Source: an uncultured Alistipes sp.
Lineage (GTDB): Bacteria > Bacteroidota > Bacteroidia > Bacteroidales > Rikenellaceae
Direction of reading: 5' to 3'
Length of the DNA: 6,549 nt
Assembly: GCA_959604655.1 (NCBI GenBank)
Contig: CAUHCL010000114.1
Location: forward strand, 1 to 6,549
Shown: positions 4,289 through 6,549 of the stretch, one piece after another
Position numbering within the stretch: the first letter of the stretch is position 1
Layout: the number at the start of each line of letters is the position of its first letter
The notes under the pieces: generated by a model
Seen by the model: only the letters and a program-made list of their open reading frames with translations
What the model was told of the DNA's origin: nothing
The model's database searches: none
Position numbers and translations under genes: made by a program

Positions 4289-6157
4289 TTACTCGAATCG
4301 GAAAATGTAGGGACAGTATACGTATACGCCCTTGCGGCCGATCATATCCTCCACGCGCTTGTACTCGGCATAGAGTCGGCCCAGCTCCGAACGGGCGGTG
4401 ATCTTCTGACGCACCTGCACGTTGAGCGACTGCAACACGGCCATGAAGCCCGTCAGCTCGTCCTTTATCTCCACGATCTGATACGCGTCGCCCAGATCGG
4501 CCTTGTCCACCGCCACTGCCAGTGCGGCCGTAAGACCTCCACATGTGTCGACCAGACCTATCTTCTGCGCCTCGGAACCTATCCACACGCGGCCCTCGGC
4601 TATTTCGAGCACCTTCTCTATCGGCAGGTTGCGGCCCTCGGCCACGAGCGAGGTGAATCGGTCGTAGACGCGGTCCACGCCGCGCATGATGGTCGTGTAC
4701 TCCTTCTCCTTCAGCGGATCGATGCCCAGCCCCATGACGCCGCTGCCCATGTCGGCATACTTGTTGGTCACCACGCCGTCGAACGTTATGCCCGCCTTAT
4801 CCTTGAGCGCCTTGCCCACCGAGGGCAGCATTCCGTAAACGCCTATCGAACCCGTGAGCGTCAGACGGTCGGCCACGATGGCGTCGGCGGGAGCCGATAT
4901 GTAGTATCCGCCGCTGGCGGCATACTGTCCCATCGATATGATAACGGGCTTCTTCTCGCGCAGCAGCTCCATTTCGCGCCATATGATGTCCGATGCCAGC
5001 GCGCTGCCGCCGGGTGAGTTCACGCGTACCACCACAGCCTTCACGTCGTCGTCCTCGGCCACCTTCTTCAGCGTGTTGGAAAATGTGTAGCCGTAGATGT
5101 TGTCGTCGTCGCCCTTGCCGTCCATCACGGTGCCGTTGGCGTATACGATCGCCACCTTGGGCGCCGTCACCTTGGAAGCATCGGCCGTGAGACACGAGGC
5201 GTAGTCGCCCAGCGATATGAACTCGGGATCCTCCAGATCGTAATCGGTCTCGAACGCATCCTCCACCTGGTCGGCATAGAGCATGGCATCGACGAATTTG
5301 TGATCGACAGCCTCCTGCGGCAGCGTCACGGCCAGATCGTCGGCTATGCGGTTAAGCTCGTCTACGCCTATTCCGCGCGCCTCCGACACCGCCTCGGTTA
5401 TCACGCTCCACATGTTGTCGGCCAGAGCCTGCATCTGCGTGCGGTTGGCCTCCGACATCTGCGTGAGGAACATAGGCTCCACGGCGCTCTTGAACTTGCA
5501 GGCCGTGGGTCGCAGAATGTCGACCTCCACGCCCAGTTTGTCGAGCAGGCCCTTGTAGAACATGGTATTGAGGGTTATACCCGACCAGTCGAAACCGCCC
5601 TCGGGCTGTATGTAGACCTTGTCGGCTGCCGAGCAGAGGTAGTATGTCCACTGGCTGTAAACGTCATTATACGCGACTACGAATTTGCCGCTCTGCTTGA
5701 AATCGACTATCGCGGCGCGAAGCTCCTCCAAAATATTGGGAGTCGTGGTACCGCCGCCGTCGAGACGGATGTATATTCCCTCGATGCGCTCGTCGTCGCG
5801 TGCCGCCTCGATGGCGCGCAGTGCGTCGTAGAGCGTGAGGCTGCCGCCCGAGCTCATCGTGGCGAAATCGAAGTTCGCCAGAGGATCTTTCGACGGAGCG
5901 TCCACCAGATTCTCGCTCAGGTCGATGCGCAGCACCGCCTGCGAAGGCACCGTCACGCTGTCCGACTCCATCATCGAGGCCAGGCCCGAGAAAAGCCCCA
6001 GCCAAAATACCATAGTAACCACGCTGCCCGCCACGACGGCCAACAGCGATGCGAGAAATACCTTTCCGAAAGTGAGTTTCTTCTCGGTTCTCTTCTTTGC
6101 CTTAGCGGGCTTCGCCGCGCTCGGCCCGACCTCGTCGGTCCTGATCTGTTCTTCCAT
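4289..6157 (-). CDS. sppA: Signal peptide peptidase SppA (protease IV, 67-kDa type)
   Basis: This 622-residue, membrane-anchored serine protease cleaves leftover signal peptides after they are released into the membrane. The length matches E. coli SppA (618). A Lys-rich cytosolic tail (1-30) precedes one membrane segment (about 31-60), so the catalytic part faces the periplasm. Two peptidase S49 domains follow: N-terminal about 75-290 and C-terminal about 335-545. The Ser/Lys dyad is visible: Lys223 in KFKSAVEP matches E. coli Lys209, and Ser415 in QYAASGGYYIS matches Ser409. RVNSPGGSALASD (378-390) and TLTGSIGVYG (433-442) are standard C-domain motifs. The ATG at 6157 is chosen over an upstream in-frame ATG at 6310 because the promoter element at 6195-6202 lies between them and the added 51 residues are not SppA-like. 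It stands alone, convergent with the genes to its left. The gene is intact. Confidence 0.95.
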   Translation of the reverse strand: MEEQIRTDEVGPSAAKPAKAKKRTEKKLTFGKVFLASLLAVVAGSVVTMVFWLGLFSGLASMMESDSVTVPSQAVLRIDLSENLVDAPSKDPLANFDFATMSSGGSLTLYDALRAIEAARDDERIEGIYIRLDGGGTTTPNILEELRAAIVDFKQSGKFVVAYNDVYSQWTYYLCSAADKVYIQPEGGFDWSGITLNTMFYKGLLDKLGVEVDILRPTACKFKSAVEPMFLTQMSEANRTQMQALADNMWSVITEAVSEARGIGVDELNRIADDLAVTLPQEAVDHKFVDAMLYADQVEDAFETDYDLEDPEFISLGDYASCLTADASKVTAPKVAIVYANGTVMDGKGDDDNIYGYTFSNTLKKVAEDDDVKAVVVRVNSPGGSALASDIIWREMELLREKKPVIISMGQYAASGGYYISAPADAIVADRLTLTGSIGVYGMLPSVGKALKDKAGITFDGVVTNKYADMGSGVMGLGIDPLKEKEYTTIMRGVDRVYDRFTSLVAEGRNLPIEKVLEIAEGRVWIGSEAQKIGLVDTCGGLTAALAVAVDKADLGDAYQIVEIKDELTGFMAVLQSLNVQVRQKITARSELGRLYAEYKRVEDMIGRKGVYVYCPYIFRFE

Positions 6158-6194
6158 ATAAAAAATAAATCGTTTTTTGGTCTTCTCCCGTTTG

Positions 6195-6202
6195 CAAATA
6201 TA
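6195..6202 (-). promoter_or_regulatory. Bacteroidota -7 promoter element of sppA
   Basis: Read on the minus strand this is TATATTTG, an exact match to TAnnTTTG. It lies 37 bases before the ATG at 6157, so transcription would start near 6190 with a leader of about 33 bases. No clear TTTG -33 box lies at the normal distance. It excludes an sppA start at the upstream ATG (6310). Confidence 0.75.
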
Positions 6203-6420
6203 CTCATTTATCACCGCATACGCATGCCGCACGCATGGTGAAAATGTCACATTCACAATTATAGTCGCAAAAAAGGACCGCAAATTACATCGCGACGGAA
6301 AAAATTTCACCCTGCGGCAGTATGATGTTGTATTGTCGTGCGGACTGCAATATTCACACGCGTCAGCCAGACCCGCGGCAGAAGCGATTTCGGATAAAGG
6401 GCGGCCGCGGCGATGGTTGG

Positions 6421-6450
6421 TGTTACCTTTTGTCCGAACAAAAGGTGACG
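6421..6450. repeat. 13-bp hairpin around ACCTTTTGT/ACAAAAGGT
   Basis: ACCTTTTGT (6425-6433) and ACAAAAGGT (6438-6446) form a 9-bp perfect stem with a CCGA tetraloop. Four more outward pairs (two G-U) bring it to 13 bp. There is no T-run after it on the plus strand (GATAAAAAAT follows) or on the minus strand, so it is not a standard terminator. A dispersed palindromic repeat or a protein-binding dyad are the alternatives. Confidence 0.6.
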
Positions 6451-6472
6451 GATAAAAAATAGTTGAGAGAAT

Positions 6473-6522
6473 GCGACTCGCAGAGTCGCGCGGGCCGCAG
6501 CCTCTGCCCCGCGGAGGCCCGC
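6473..6522. repeat. Nested GC-rich inverted repeats at the right edge
   Basis: GCGACTC-GCA-GAGTCGC (6473-6489) is a perfect 7-bp stem with a triloop. It is followed directly by GCGGGCC (6490-6496) paired with GGCCCGC (6516-6522). A competing pair, GCAGAG (6480-6485) with CTCTGC (6502-6507), would bridge the two. The density of palindromes exceeds that of the flanking DNA and suggests a structured element that may continue past the window. Confidence 0.5.
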
Positions 6523-6549
6523 TGTCGTTCGCGAATGCTCACGTCGCGG

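Larger units (their letters stand above)
6203..6549. other. Upstream region of sppA and gene-free right edge
   Basis: I find no convincing gene in these 347 bases. The left part (6203-6310) is AT-richer and holds AAAATGTCACATTC (6241-6254), which resembles the repeats before the small OMP gene. The right part is GC-rich and carries the hairpins at 6421-6450 and 6473-6522. A minus-strand frame is open from the edge to a TGA at 6307-6309 (80 codons, no ATG inside the window). Its sequence includes LLFGQKVTPTIAA and KSLLPRVWL. It crosses both hairpins and ends about 105 bases before the sppA promoter element, so I treat it as an open frame over a structured repeat, although the 3' end of a gene beyond the edge cannot be excluded. 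Confidence 0.55.

Noticed and set aside
4157..5017. A 286-codon plus-strand frame opposite the end of sppA
   Set aside because: Shadow of sppA with no recognisable motif; the minus strand carries the S49 active site and conserved motifs here.
5300..6241. A 313-codon plus-strand frame opposite the N-terminal half of sppA
   Set aside because: Same reason: antisense shadow of a well-supported gene, and it runs through the sppA promoter.
6158..6310. A 51-residue N-terminal extension of SppA from an ATG at 6310
   Set aside because: The TATATTTG promoter element at 6195-6202 lies inside it, and the extension is unlike SppA N-termini. The ATG at 6157 gives the family length.

Overview
The window looks like a chromosomal segment from a GC-rich member of the Bacteroidota, most likely Alistipes or another Rikenellaceae. 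Three things point there: two promoter -7 elements of the Bacteroidota type (TAnnTTTG) at 3102-3109 (+) and 6195-6202 (-); A/T-rich leaders without strong Shine-Dalgarno sequences before GC-rich genes; and the gene families themselves, namely a TonB receptor with a carboxypeptidase-like N-terminal domain, a secreted HMA protein and a 67-kDa-type SppA. The genus is an inference from general composition, not from a marker gene.

Layout. Positions 1-174 hold the last 57 codons of an unidentified gene. At 257-2614 lies a complete TonB-dependent outer-membrane receptor, and 19 bases after it, at 2634-2942, a small secreted heavy-metal-associated (HMA) protein with a CEHC metal site. A strong intrinsic terminator (2969-3001) closes this unit. 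A new transcription unit follows: a pair of 21-bp-period direct repeats (3033-3072), a TAnnTTTG promoter element (3102-3109), a leader hairpin (3122-3140), a small outer-membrane beta-barrel protein gene (3178-3636) and its own terminator (3657-3690).

Positions 3691-4288 are gene-free and rich in repeats: two roughly 73-bp units with inverted ends, then a 15-bp inverted repeat enclosing a smaller hairpin and a run of eight C. A minus-strand terminator lies at 4049-4091. The minus strand of 4289-6157 encodes signal peptide peptidase SppA (protease IV), with its promoter element at 6195-6202. From 6203 to the right edge there is no convincing gene. That stretch holds a 13-bp hairpin (6421-6450) and a nest of GC-rich inverted repeats (6473-6522).

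How the genes may work together. The receptor and HMA protein probably form an envelope metal-handling pair: TonB-powered entry through the outer membrane, with a small periplasmic metal-binding partner. The substrate is not shown by the sequence; copper or another soft or transition metal is the natural guess. The small barrel protein and SppA are separate transcription units with envelope roles. No CRISPR array, insertion sequence, rRNA or tRNA was found.
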